Shown here: positions 57,084-64,000 of the stretch, in pieces
Layout: each line of letters begins with the position of its first letter
Numbering within the stretch: position 1 is the stretch's first letter
Origin: Thiocapsa marina 5811
GTDB taxonomy: Bacteria > Pseudomonadota > Gammaproteobacteria > Chromatiales > Chromatiaceae
Assembly: GCF_000223985.1 (NCBI RefSeq)
Contig: NZ_AFWV01000002.1
Coordinates: forward strand, 1 to 64,000
Direction of reading: 5' to 3'
DNA: 64,000 nucleotides
The notes under the pieces: model-generated
What the model was told of the DNA's origin: nothing
Database searches by the model: none
What the model saw: the letters and a program-made list of their open reading frames with translations, nothing else
Made by a program: the position numbers and the translations under genes

Positions 57084-57968
57084 TCAATCTTTGCCCTGCG
57101 TGAACAGCTCATCGAGCTTCTGCTCGAAACCGTGGTAATTGAGGAAGTCGTAGAGATCCATGCGGGTCTGCATGGTGTCGACCACGGCGGCTTGGGTGCC
57201 GTCGCGGCGAATCGCCTCGTAGACCTTGAGCGCGGCGAGGTTCATGGCGCGGAAGGCGGACAGGGGGTAGAGCACCAGCGACACCCCGACTTCGCCCAAC
57301 TCGGTCGTCGTGAAGAGCGGGGTGGAGCCGAACTCGGTGATGTTCGCCAGTACCGGAACCTTCACCGCGGCGATGAACTGCTCGTACTGAGCCAGCTCGG
57401 TCATGGCCTCGGGAAAGATCATGTCCGCACCGGCCTCGACACAGGCCACGGCGCGTTCGATGGCCGAGTCGATCCCCTCGACGGCCAGCGCGTCGGTGCG
57501 GGCCATGATGACGAAGTCGTCGGTGCGCGCATCCACGGCGGCCTTGATCCGGTCGACCATCTCCTCCTTGGAGACGATGGCCTTGCCGGGGCGATGACCG
57601 CAGCGCTTGGCAGCGACCTGGTCCTCGATATGGCAGCCGGCCGCGCCGGCCCGGTTCATCAGTCGGACCGTGCGGGCGATGTTGAAGGCGCCGCCCCAGC
57701 CGGTGTCGGCATCGACCAAGAGGGGTAGGGCGGTGGCGTCGGTGATCCGGCGCACGTCCTCCAACACGTTGTCCAGGCTGGTCATCCCGAGATCGGGGAT
57801 CCCGAAGGAGCAGGCTGCCACGCCGCCGCCCGAGAGATAGAGCGCCCGATAACCGGTGCGCTCGGCCATCATGGCGTGATAGGCGTTGACGGCGCCGACG
57901 ACCTGTAGAGGACGTTCCTCTTCAACGGCGAGCCGAAGCCGGGTGCCGGGCGTGAGTGTTTCGGTCAT
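57084..57968 (-). CDS. prpB: 2-methylisocitrate lyase
   Basis: A 294-residue PEP-mutase/isocitrate-lyase-fold enzyme: [20 protein letters not shown], metal-binding [26 protein letters not shown] with the catalytic Cys in KRCGH, and [13 protein letters not shown]. It cleaves methylisocitrate to pyruvate and succinate. The ATG at 57968 has AGGAG 9 nt upstream; the one at 57977 is too near the ribosome site. It is the first enzyme gene after the regulator. Confidence 0.95.
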   Translation of the reverse strand: MTETLTPGTRLRLAVEEERPLQVVGAVNAYHAMMAERTGYRALYLSGGGVAACSFGIPDLGMTSLDNVLEDVRRITDATALPLLVDADTGWGGAFNIARTVRLMNRAGAAGCHIEDQVAAKRCGHRPGKAIVSKEEMVDRIKAAVDARTDDFVIMARTDALAVEGIDSAIERAVACVEAGADMIFPEAMTELAQYEQFIAAVKVPVLANITEFGSTPLFTTTELGEVGVSLVLYPLSAFRAMNLAALKVYEAIRRDGTQAAVVDTMQTRMDLYDFLNYHGFEQKLDELFTQGKD

Positions 57969-57984
57969 GCGGGTCATCTCCTTC

Positions 57985-58092
57985 TAAACCGCACCCAGCG
58001 TGGTATGCGGTGTTTTTGGATGGGGTCGGCTCCGGCAGACTTGACAGCCGCTGGAGCAGGTGCTGTTTAGGTTATTGAAAAATATATCATTA
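57985..58092. repeat. Single-module TAAACCGCGCC repeat, copy C
   Basis: An 85-bp module (57985-58069) starting TAAACCGCACCCAGCGTGG and ending TGCTGTTTA, followed by an AT-rich stretch (GTTATTGAAAAATATATC). It matches the left module and spacer of copy B along most of its length; the right module is missing. It lies between the GntR gene and prpB, inside the operon. Confidence 0.75.
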
Positions 58093-58114
58093 GGTGTTGG
58101 CGGCTCCGCACCGC

Positions 58115-58801
58115 TCAGCCCTCGACCGCCAACCGGCGCTCGATCGCCCGCCGCGAGGCGCGGATATGCCGTCGCATCAGCCATTCGGCCAGCTCGCCGT
58201 CGCGCTCGGCAATGGCGTCCGCGACCAGTTCATGCTCCTTGAGCGCATCCGCGGCCCGGTCGCTCTTCATCCCGAACTGGCAGCGATACATGCGAGCCAA
58301 GTGGTAGAGGTCGTTGCAGAGGATATCGATGAGGCGCCGGTTGCCGCTGCCTTGGACGATGCGAAAGTGGAAGTCGAGGTCGCCTTCCTGCTGGAAATAG
58401 GTTTGCCAGTCGGCGCGAGCCACCTCGCGCCGGTGGCGCTCCAAGAGGTTCTTTAAGTCTGCGATGGCCGCATCCGGCATACGTTCCGCGGCGATCCGGG
58501 CGGCCATGCCCTCGAGCGCCTCGCGGATGACATAGATCTCCAGGAGCTCGTCGTTCGACAGGGTGATGACTCGCGCGCCCAGGTTCGGGCGGCGTTCGAC
58601 GAGATTGGTGGATTCGAGCCGGCGCATCGCCTCGCGCAGCGGGCCGCGGCTGATCCCGTAGCGGGCCGCAAGTGCCGGCTCGCTGATCTTGCTGCCGGCC
58701 GGGATCTCGCCTTCGACGATCGCCTGGCGCACCTGACCGAAGATGCGATCGGCGATCGTCGAGGCTTCTTCGTCCAGGAGCTCGGCCGTGGTGGATGCCA
58801 T
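58115..58801 (-). CDS. GntR-family (FCD) transcriptional regulator of propionate genes
   Basis: A 228-residue regulator with a winged-helix N-terminus (GSKISEPALAARYGISRGPL, REAMRRLES) and a helical FCD ligand domain (IREALEGMAARIAAERMPDA, HFRIVQGSGNRRLIDILCND). The metal or ligand His residues are visible. It heads the prpB-prpC-acnD-prpF unit and probably represses it until propionate or methylcitrate is present. The palindrome 28-40 nt upstream is a likely self-operator. ATG 58801; a GTG at 58813 is possible. Confidence 0.88.
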   Translation of the reverse strand: MASTTAELLDEEASTIADRIFGQVRQAIVEGEIPAGSKISEPALAARYGISRGPLREAMRRLESTNLVERRPNLGARVITLSNDELLEIYVIREALEGMAARIAAERMPDAAIADLKNLLERHRREVARADWQTYFQQEGDLDFHFRIVQGSGNRRLIDILCNDLYHLARMYRCQFGMKSDRAADALKEHELVADAIAERDGELAEWLMRRHIRASRRAIERRLAVEG

Positions 58802-58828
58802 GATTGTCGACACTTGGTTCGATTATCA

Positions 58829-58841
58829 GTCTAATTTAGAC
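58829..58841. promoter_or_regulatory. Palindromic operator upstream of the GntR gene
   Basis: GTCTAATTTAGAC is a perfect 13-base palindrome centred at 58835 in an AT-rich stretch, 28 nt before the regulator start. FCD-type GntR proteins commonly bind such short palindromes, so this is the likely site of autoregulation of the propionate operon. Confidence 0.6.
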
Positions 58842-58881
58842 CAATATTCGGACGTGTCAAGTTTAAGTGTCGACAGAAATG

Positions 58882-58915
58882 CGCCCGGGTCGCGATGCGA
58901 GTCCCGACCCGGGCG
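58882..58915 (-). terminator. Hairpin terminator after prpE
   Basis: CGCCCGGGTCG (58882-58892) pairs with CGACCCGGGCG (58905-58915), beginning 18 nt past the prpE stop in its direction. A short T-rich stretch follows on that strand. Confidence 0.6.
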
Positions 58916-58933
58916 ATGTGTCGAGCGGCCGAA

Positions 58934-60829
58934 TCAGGCGTGCTTGGCGTAGCCGATCTTGCCGAGGGCTGTCTGGATCTCTTCCAAGATGGCGGGGTCG
59001 TCGATGGTGGCGGGCATGCGGTAGTCCTTGCCGTCGGCGATCGACTTCATGGTGCCGCGCAGGATCTTGCCCGAGCGGGTCTTGGGCAAGCGCTGCACGA
59101 CAACCACGGTCTTGAAGGCGGCGACGGGCCCGATCTGATCGCGAACCAGGTTGACCAACTCTTTGACGATCGCGGCGTCGTCGCGCGAGACGCCCGACTT
59201 GAGTACCACCAGCCCCACAGGCAGCTCGCCCTTGAGCTGATCGTGCGCCCCGATCACGGCACACTCGGCCACATCCGGATGGGAGGCCAGTACACCTTCC
59301 ATCGCACCCGTGGAGAGTCGGTGACCGGCGACATTGATGATGTCGTCGATACGGCTCATGACGAACAGGTAACCGTCCTCGTCGAGATAGCCCGCGTCGC
59401 CGGTCAGGTAGTAGCCCGGTTGTGCCGAGAGATAGGACTGGATGAAGCGTGCGTCGTTGCCCCAGAGGGTCGGCAGGCAGCCGGGCGGCAGCGGTAGCTT
59501 GATCATGATGCGCCCGATGTCGCCCGGTGCGACCGAGACGCCTTCGTCGTCGAGGACTTGAATGTCGTAACCGGGTACGGCGCGGGTCGGCGAGCCGGGC
59601 TTGACCGGGAGCTGCTCGATGCCGAGACAATTCGCGGCGATCGCCCAGCCGGTTTCGGTCTGCCACCAATGATCGATGACCGGGATGCCCAGGATCTTTT
59701 GCGCCCAGCCGAGTGTATCCGGGTCGCACCGCTCGCCGGCGAGGAAGAGAGCCCGCAGGGTGCCGAGATCGTACCGTCCGAGATGCTCGGCGTTCGGGTC
59801 GTCGCGCTTGATGGCGCGGAAGGCGGTGGGCGCGGTGAAGAGAACCGAGACCCCGTGCTCGGAGATCACGCGCCAGAAGGCACCGGCGTCGGGCGTGCCG
59901 ACCGGTTTGCCCTCGTAGACGATCGTGGTGCAGCCCGCCAGCAACGGCGCATAGACGATGTAGGAGTGCCCGACCACCCAGCCCACGTCGGATGCGGCCC
60001 AGAAGACCTCGCCGGGCTTGACGTTGTAGACGTTCTCCATGCTCCAGGCCATGGCGACAGCGTGTCCGCCGTTGTCGCGCACCACACCCTTGGGTTGGCC
60101 GGTGGTGCCGGAAGTGTAGAGGATGTAGAGCGGGTCGGTCGCGGCGACCGACACGCAGGCGGCCGGTTCGGCGGCGGCGAGTGCTTCCGCCCAGCCGAGG
60201 TCGCGTCCCTCGATCAGGGTTCCGGGCTCCTGCTCGCGTTGCAGGATGATGCAGTGTTCGGGCTTGTGCTCGGCCAAGTTGATGGCCGAGTCGAGCAGAG
60301 GCTTGTAATGGACGACCCGGTTCGGCTCGATGCCGCAGGATCCGGCGACCATCACCTTGGGCTTGGCGTCGTCGATACGGGTCGCCAGCTCGCGGGCGGA
60401 GAAACCTCCGAACACGACCGAATGGATGGCGCCGATCCGGGCGCAGGCGAGCATGGCCACTGCCGCTTCGGGAACCATCGGCATGTAGACGATGACCCGA
60501 TCGCCCTTGGTCACGCCGAGCGCCAGCAAGGCCCCGGCGAAGCGCGCGACCTGATCCTGAAGCTCCGCATAGGTGATCACCGTCTTGGAGCCGGTGACGG
60601 GGCTGTCGTGGATGATGGCCGGTTGACCTCCGCGTCCGGCGGTGACGTGCCGATCCACGGCGTTGTAGCAGGTGTTCAACATCCCGCCTGCGAACCAGCG
60701 ATGGAATGGCTCATTGGAGCTGTCCAGGACCTTGTCCCAGGGCCGATCCCAGTCGATGAGCTCCGCGGCCTCGGCCCAGAAGGACTCCGGGTCCTTCATC
60801 GATCGCTCGTAGACGGCTTGATAACCCAT
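58934..60829 (-). CDS. prpE: Propionyl-CoA synthetase
   Basis: A 631-residue AMP-forming acyl-CoA synthetase: YILYTSGTTGQPKGVVRDNG (the P-loop with the RDNGGH tail typical of PrpE rather than Acs), WWQTETGWAI, YLTGDAGYLDEDGY and KTRSGKILRGTM with the regulatory acetylation Lys. It activates propionate for the methylcitrate cycle. It lies upstream of the regulator on the same strand with its own long upstream region. Confidence 0.93.
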   Translation of the reverse strand: MGYQAVYERSMKDPESFWAEAAELIDWDRPWDKVLDSSNEPFHRWFAGGMLNTCYNAVDRHVTAGRGGQPAIIHDSPVTGSKTVITYAELQDQVARFAGALLALGVTKGDRVIVYMPMVPEAAVAMLACARIGAIHSVVFGGFSARELATRIDDAKPKVMVAGSCGIEPNRVVHYKPLLDSAINLAEHKPEHCIILQREQEPGTLIEGRDLGWAEALAAAEPAACVSVAATDPLYILYTSGTTGQPKGVVRDNGGHAVAMAWSMENVYNVKPGEVFWAASDVGWVVGHSYIVYAPLLAGCTTIVYEGKPVGTPDAGAFWRVISEHGVSVLFTAPTAFRAIKRDDPNAEHLGRYDLGTLRALFLAGERCDPDTLGWAQKILGIPVIDHWWQTETGWAIAANCLGIEQLPVKPGSPTRAVPGYDIQVLDDEGVSVAPGDIGRIMIKLPLPPGCLPTLWGNDARFIQSYLSAQPGYYLTGDAGYLDEDGYLFVMSRIDDIINVAGHRLSTGAMEGVLASHPDVAECAVIGAHDQLKGELPVGLVVLKSGVSRDDAAIVKELVNLVRDQIGPVAAFKTVVVVQRLPKTRSGKILRGTMKSIADGKDYRMPATIDDPAILEEIQTALGKIGYAKHA

Positions 60830-60936
60830 GGTGATTTCCTCGGCTGGTGAGTGGACGGCCCTCGTAAGGCCCGAAGGCTTCTGCGTATTTGCTGCGACGC
60901 AACATTAGTGCGGGCGGCGAGAATTTGCAATCCGCA

Positions 60937-60991
60937 CTCGGGCTTTGTCCGGACCGCGCGCTTGGGGCGCGCGGTCCGGACAAAGCCCGAG
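60937..60991. repeat. Perfect 24-25 bp hairpin upstream of prpE
   Basis: CTCGGGCTTTGTCCGGACC begins the left arm (60937-60960), which pairs perfectly with 60968-60991; one more C-G pair leaves a 5-nt loop. It lies about 110-160 bp before the prpE start and is far longer than a typical terminator. Confidence 0.75.
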
Positions 60992-61029
60992 GACATCGAG
61001 GTCGGGCAGCGTTTCTCGACCGGCCACCC

Positions 61030-61375
61030 GAGCCCGTAGGGTGCGGTGAGCGCAGCGAACCGCACCGATGTCCGGACCGGTCGTCGCACGGTGCGGTTCG
61101 TTCCTCACCGCACCCTACATCGCTGCGCCATGTGTCGCTACGGCCGTAGCGACGAATGATGCCGAACGTTGTGTGGCGTGGGGATGTCGATGAATGGGCT
61201 GCGAGCCCGTAGGGTGCGGTGAGCGCAGCGAACCGCACCGATGTCCGGACCGGTCGTCGCATGGTGCGGTTCGTCCCTCACCGCACCCTACATCGCTGCG
61301 CCCCGTGTCGTTATGGGCGCAGCGACGAAGGATGCCTTATCTCACGTGGCTTGGGGACGTCGTTGAATTGGCTGC
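61030..61375. repeat. Two tandem 173-bp units, each with an internal palindrome
   Basis: Two head-to-tail units start GAGCCCGTAGGGTGCGGTGA at 61030 and 61203. In the first, a 31-nt arm (61036-61066) pairs imperfectly with 61090-61118; the second repeats this with a few changes. The GTAGGGTGCGGTGAGC motif is a common palindromic repeat in bacterial genomes. The rest of the 61376-61545 gap holds nothing I recognise. Confidence 0.75.
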
Positions 61376-61549
61376 GAGCCAGGCTGCTGAGTCGCGGATG
61401 GCGGATGTGAAGGGATGAGCGAGCGGTCCTTTGGATCCCCCAATGAATGAGGATAACGAGGTGTCGGGGTGAGGAGGTACGTCGGGATGCTTCGATCAAT
61501 CAACGAGCACGACATGCTGAGCTTGCTTCAAAAGCCGTTTTATGAACTC

Positions 61550-61633
61550 CAAACCGCGCCGGCACCGGCGCTCGTGGATCGCACGAGGCCGAGCCGAGCC
61601 AACACCGGCGCATGTCGCGCCGGGCGCGGTTTA
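61550..61633. repeat. Single-module TAAACCGCGCC repeat, copy E
   Basis: An 84-bp module with AAACCGCGCCGG at 61551 and GGGCGCGGTTTA ending at 61633. Its last three bases, TTA, are the complement of the hemL stop codon TAA. The left end has C in place of T. Confidence 0.75.
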
Positions 61634-62914
61634 GCGGGCGATGAGTGCAAAACTCTGCTCGGCCGCATCCAGCGTCGCCTGGATCTCGGTCTCGCCATGT
61701 GCCATCGAGACGAATCCGGCCTCGAAGGCCGAAGGCGCCAAATAGACCCCGCGCTCGAGCATGGCGTGGAAGAAGGTCTTGAACTGGTCCTGATTGCAGG
61801 TCGTCGCCTGGGCGTAATTCGTGACCTTCTCGCCGGTGAAGAAGAGCCCGAACATGCCGCCGGCCTGATTGGTGCTGAAGGGGATCCCCGCGGCATCGGC
61901 GCGTGCCTGCAGGCCGGCAAGGAGCTTTGCGGTGGTCGCGCTCAGGCGCTCGTAGAAGCCGGGCTCGCTGAGCAGCTCCAGCGTCTTCAAACCGGCCGCC
62001 ATCGCGATCGGGTTGCCCGAGAGCGTGCCGGCTTGATAGACGGGGCCTAGCGGGGAGATGCGGGACATGATCTCGCGCTTGCCGCCGAAGGCGCCGACCG
62101 GCATGCCGCCACCGATGACCTTGCCGAGCGCGGTGAGGTCCGGTGTGACGCCGAACAGCTCCTGTGCACCGCCGCGCGAGACGCGAAAGCCCGTCATGAC
62201 CTCGTCGAAGATGAGCACCGCGCCGTATTGGTCGCAGATCTCGCGCAGACCTTCGAGGAATCCCGGCACGGGCGGGATGCAGTTCATGTTGCCGGCAACG
62301 GCTTCGACGATGATGCAGGCGATCTCGTTGCCGATCTCGGCGAAGGTCTCGCGCACCTGCTCCAGATCGTTGTAGGCCAGCGTGATGGTCAGCTCGGCCA
62401 GGGCCGCCGGTACGCCGGGTGAGCTGGGCTCGCCGAGTGTCAGTGCGCCCGAGCCGGCCTTCACCAGCAGCGAGTCGACATGGCCGTGGTAGCAGCCCTC
62501 GAACTTGATCACCTTGTCGCGACCCGTGTAGCCGCGGGCCAGACGCAGTGCGCTCATGGTCGCCTCGGTGCCGGAGCTGACCATGCGCACCATGTCCATG
62601 CTCGGGACCAGCTCGCAGACACGGTCGGCCATGGTCGTCTCCAGCTCGGTCGGGGCGCCGAAGGAGAGGCCCTTCTGGATGCGCTCCTGCACGGCCGCGA
62701 TGACCTGCGGATGGGCGTGCCCGAGGATCATCGGGCCCCAGGAGCCGACATAGTCGACATAGCGCTTGCCGTCGGCGTCGATCGCATAAGCGCCGGAGGC
62801 GCTGTCGAAGAAGACCGGATCGCCGCCGACGCCGCGAAATGCGCGCACCGGCGAGTTCACACCGCCGGGGATATGGCGCTGCGCGGCTTGGAAGAGATCA
62901 TGGGATCGGCTCAT
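61631..62914 (-). CDS. hemL: Glutamate-1-semialdehyde 2,1-aminomutase
   Basis: A 427-residue PLP enzyme that makes 5-aminolevulinate in the C5 tetrapyrrole route. It starts [20 protein letters not shown] and carries [39 protein letters not shown] and the PLP lysine in [11 protein letters not shown]. Its ATG overlaps the thiE stop (ATGA), and its TAA lies in a repeat element. The pairing with thiamin genes is common in gammaproteobacteria. Confidence 0.96.
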   Translation of the reverse strand: MSRSHDLFQAAQRHIPGGVNSPVRAFRGVGGDPVFFDSASGAYAIDADGKRYVDYVGSWGPMILGHAHPQVIAAVQERIQKGLSFGAPTELETTMADRVCELVPSMDMVRMVSSGTEATMSALRLARGYTGRDKVIKFEGCYHGHVDSLLVKAGSGALTLGEPSSPGVPAALAELTITLAYNDLEQVRETFAEIGNEIACIIVEAVAGNMNCIPPVPGFLEGLREICDQYGAVLIFDEVMTGFRVSRGGAQELFGVTPDLTALGKVIGGGMPVGAFGGKREIMSRISPLGPVYQAGTLSGNPIAMAAGLKTLELLSEPGFYERLSATTAKLLAGLQARADAAGIPFSTNQAGGMFGLFFTGEKVTNYAQATTCNQDQFKTFFHAMLERGVYLAPSAFEAGFVSMAHGETEIQATLDAAEQSFALIAR

Positions 62915-63546
62915 CGGGGGTCTCCGTCGACAAAAAGTGAGGCATAGGCGCGGGCCGCGGCGGCGAGGTCCGGCTGCGCGAAGACACCGGTCACGACCGC
63001 CAGCATCCGGGCGCCCGCCGCGATCAATAGCCCGCCATTTTGTGGCGTGATCCCGCCGATCGCAACCGCGGGAATTCGCAGGCTGTCGCGGGCGGCGCTC
63101 AGGAGCTCCGGGGAGGCGCGGACGGCATGCGGTTTGGTGGCCGAGGGGAAGAAGCTCCCGAAGGCGACGTAGCTCGCTCCTGCGCGCTCGGCGGCCCGCG
63201 CGAGGGTCAGGTCGTCGTAGCAGGAGACGCCGATGACGGCGTTCGCGCCGAGTCGTCGACGGGCCGCCATCGGGTCGCCGTCGTCGCGGCCGAGGTGCAC
63301 CCCGTCGGCGCCGATCTCCGCGGCGAGTGCGACATCGTCGTTGACGATGAAGGGTACCCGGGCGATCCGGCAAACGCCGAGTAGGGCGGTGGCCTGGTCA
63401 CGTCGAAGCTGCCGATCCGGGCCCTTGTGGCGATATTGGACGAGCCCGGCCCCGCCCGAGATCGCTTGTGCGACCTGCTCGGCGAGGACGTCGGGTGCGT
63501 CTGCGGTATCCGGGGTGATCAGATAGAGTCCGTCGAGGTGTGTCAT
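62911..63546 (-). CDS. thiE: Thiamin-phosphate synthase
   Basis: A 211-residue TIM-barrel enzyme joining HMP-pyrophosphate and thiazole phosphate. Motifs: [17 protein letters not shown] (YRxK), [20 protein letters not shown] and GSFFPSATK, then [14 protein letters not shown] overlaps on both sides link thiD-thiE-hemL. Confidence 0.95.
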   Translation of the reverse strand: MTHLDGLYLITPDTADAPDVLAEQVAQAISGGAGLVQYRHKGPDRQLRRDQATALLGVCRIARVPFIVNDDVALAAEIGADGVHLGRDDGDPMAARRRLGANAVIGVSCYDDLTLARAAERAGASYVAFGSFFPSATKPHAVRASPELLSAARDSLRIPAVAIGGITPQNGGLLIAAGARMLAVVTGVFAQPDLAAAARAYASLFVDGDPR

Positions 63547-64000
63547 CGGTCGAGTGCGTAAAGGCGATTCGGTGTCAGCTGGCAGCGGCCGGTCCGGAGT
63601 GCCCGATCGAGGCTCTCCCAGGTATAGGCTTGCGCTTCGGCGACGGCCTCCGGCATCGCCGCCCCGAGCGCGAGGCGGGCGGCGATCGCGCTCGCCAGCG
63701 TGCAGCCCGAGCCGTGATACTCCCCTGCCAAGCGCGGCCAGTCCAGACGCTGTTGAAGCCCTTCGGTGTTGAAGAGCCAGTTGGTGACCTCGGCCGTGTC
63801 GTCGTGTGTGCCCGTGATCAGGACCCATCGTGCGCCGAGCGAAAGCAGGCGCGTCGCGCACTCGCTCGGACCGAGTGCGCCCGTCAAGGTTTGCGCCTCG
63901 GGCAGATTCGGCGTGACGAGCGTGCTGCGAGCGATCAGGTTCCCGCGCAAGCGATCCAGCATGGCGGCGTCCGCGACGCGTTGTCCGGCCCCGGTGCCCA
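63543..64000 (-). CDS. thiD: Hydroxymethylpyrimidine (phosphate) kinase, C-terminal part
   Basis: The open frame continues to the window edge with GTGAGQRVADAAMLDRLRGN and STLVTPNLPEAQTLTG, then HGSGCTLASAIAARLALG, the anion-hole motif of the ribokinase-like ThiD. It phosphorylates HMP and HMP-P for thiamin. The N-terminus is outside the window. The stop overlaps thiE (ATGA). Confidence 0.9.
   Translation of the reverse strand, partial: GTGAGQRVADAAMLDRLRGNLIARSTLVTPNLPEAQTLTGALGPSECATRLLSLGARWVLITGTHDDTAEVTNWLFNTEGLQQRLDWPRLAGEYHGSGCTLASAIAARLALGAAMPEAVAEAQAYTWESLDRALRTGRCQLTPNRLYALDR

Noticed and set aside
61030-61375. CRISPR-like array upstream of prpE
   Set aside because: There are only two 173-bp units repeated throughout their length, with no short repeats separated by unique spacers and no cas genes.

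Overview
The window is high-GC bacterial DNA. It reads as a gammaproteobacterial chromosome segment, most likely from the order Chromatiales (purple sulfur bacteria and relatives). The evidence is gene order: lptD-surA-pdxA with a divergent amgK, a DegS/AlgW-type protease, Nif3, petABC, sspA-sspB, and a prpB-prpC-acnD-prpF methylcitrate cluster using the AcnD/PrpF variant. No photosynthesis gene lies in the window, so the order-level placement is an inference.

Layout. 1-9057: a gene tail, then a very large cyclic beta-1,2-glucan synthase (NdvB type). 9058-15450: an accessory strip of defence and toxin genes, several broken. It holds a RelE/HigB-like fragment, an ABC-2 permease fragment, orphan hsdM with dinD, a Fic protein overlapped tail-to-tail by a small protein carrying a Fic-inhibitor-like motif, a frameshifted gene of unknown family behind a multi-stem leader, and an MmeI-like restriction-methylase remnant. 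15700-23360: envelope and stress genes (YkuD transpeptidase, small lipoproteins, entericidin, DUF2333, BON, DUF3309, CsbD) with one intact IS66-family insertion. 23364-28903: signalling genes (PAS-GGDEF-EAL, CheR-PAS, CheB); the CheB-CheR gene is split by one in-frame stop, and a 13-G tract lies at the CheR/GGDEF junction. 29046-43600: a Crp-type regulator, then outer-membrane biogenesis (pdxA, surA, lptD), amgK, the protease, Nif3, cytochrome bc1 and sspAB. 43600-50500: small transport, lipoprotein, hydrolase and unknown genes. 50581-60829: propionate catabolism; a GntR-type regulator heads prpB, prpC, acnD, prpF and a TauE-like permease, and prpE lies beside it. A DUF559 nuclease gene flanked by palindromic repeats is wedged between acnD and prpF. 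61631-64000: thiD-thiE-hemL with ATGA overlaps.

The most unusual non-coding signal is a dispersed repeat family with ends TAAACCGCGCC / GGCGCGGTTTA. Two copies form matching 193-bp composites (85-86 bp module, 23-nt AT-rich spacer, 84-bp module). Other copies are single modules, a bare 23-bp palindrome, or arms. They sit at gene 3' ends and sometimes supply the stop codon. Other structures are a nested inverted repeat after the Crp-type gene, a 173-bp tandem repeat and a 24-25 bp perfect hairpin upstream of prpE, and REP-like palindromes around the DUF559 gene.
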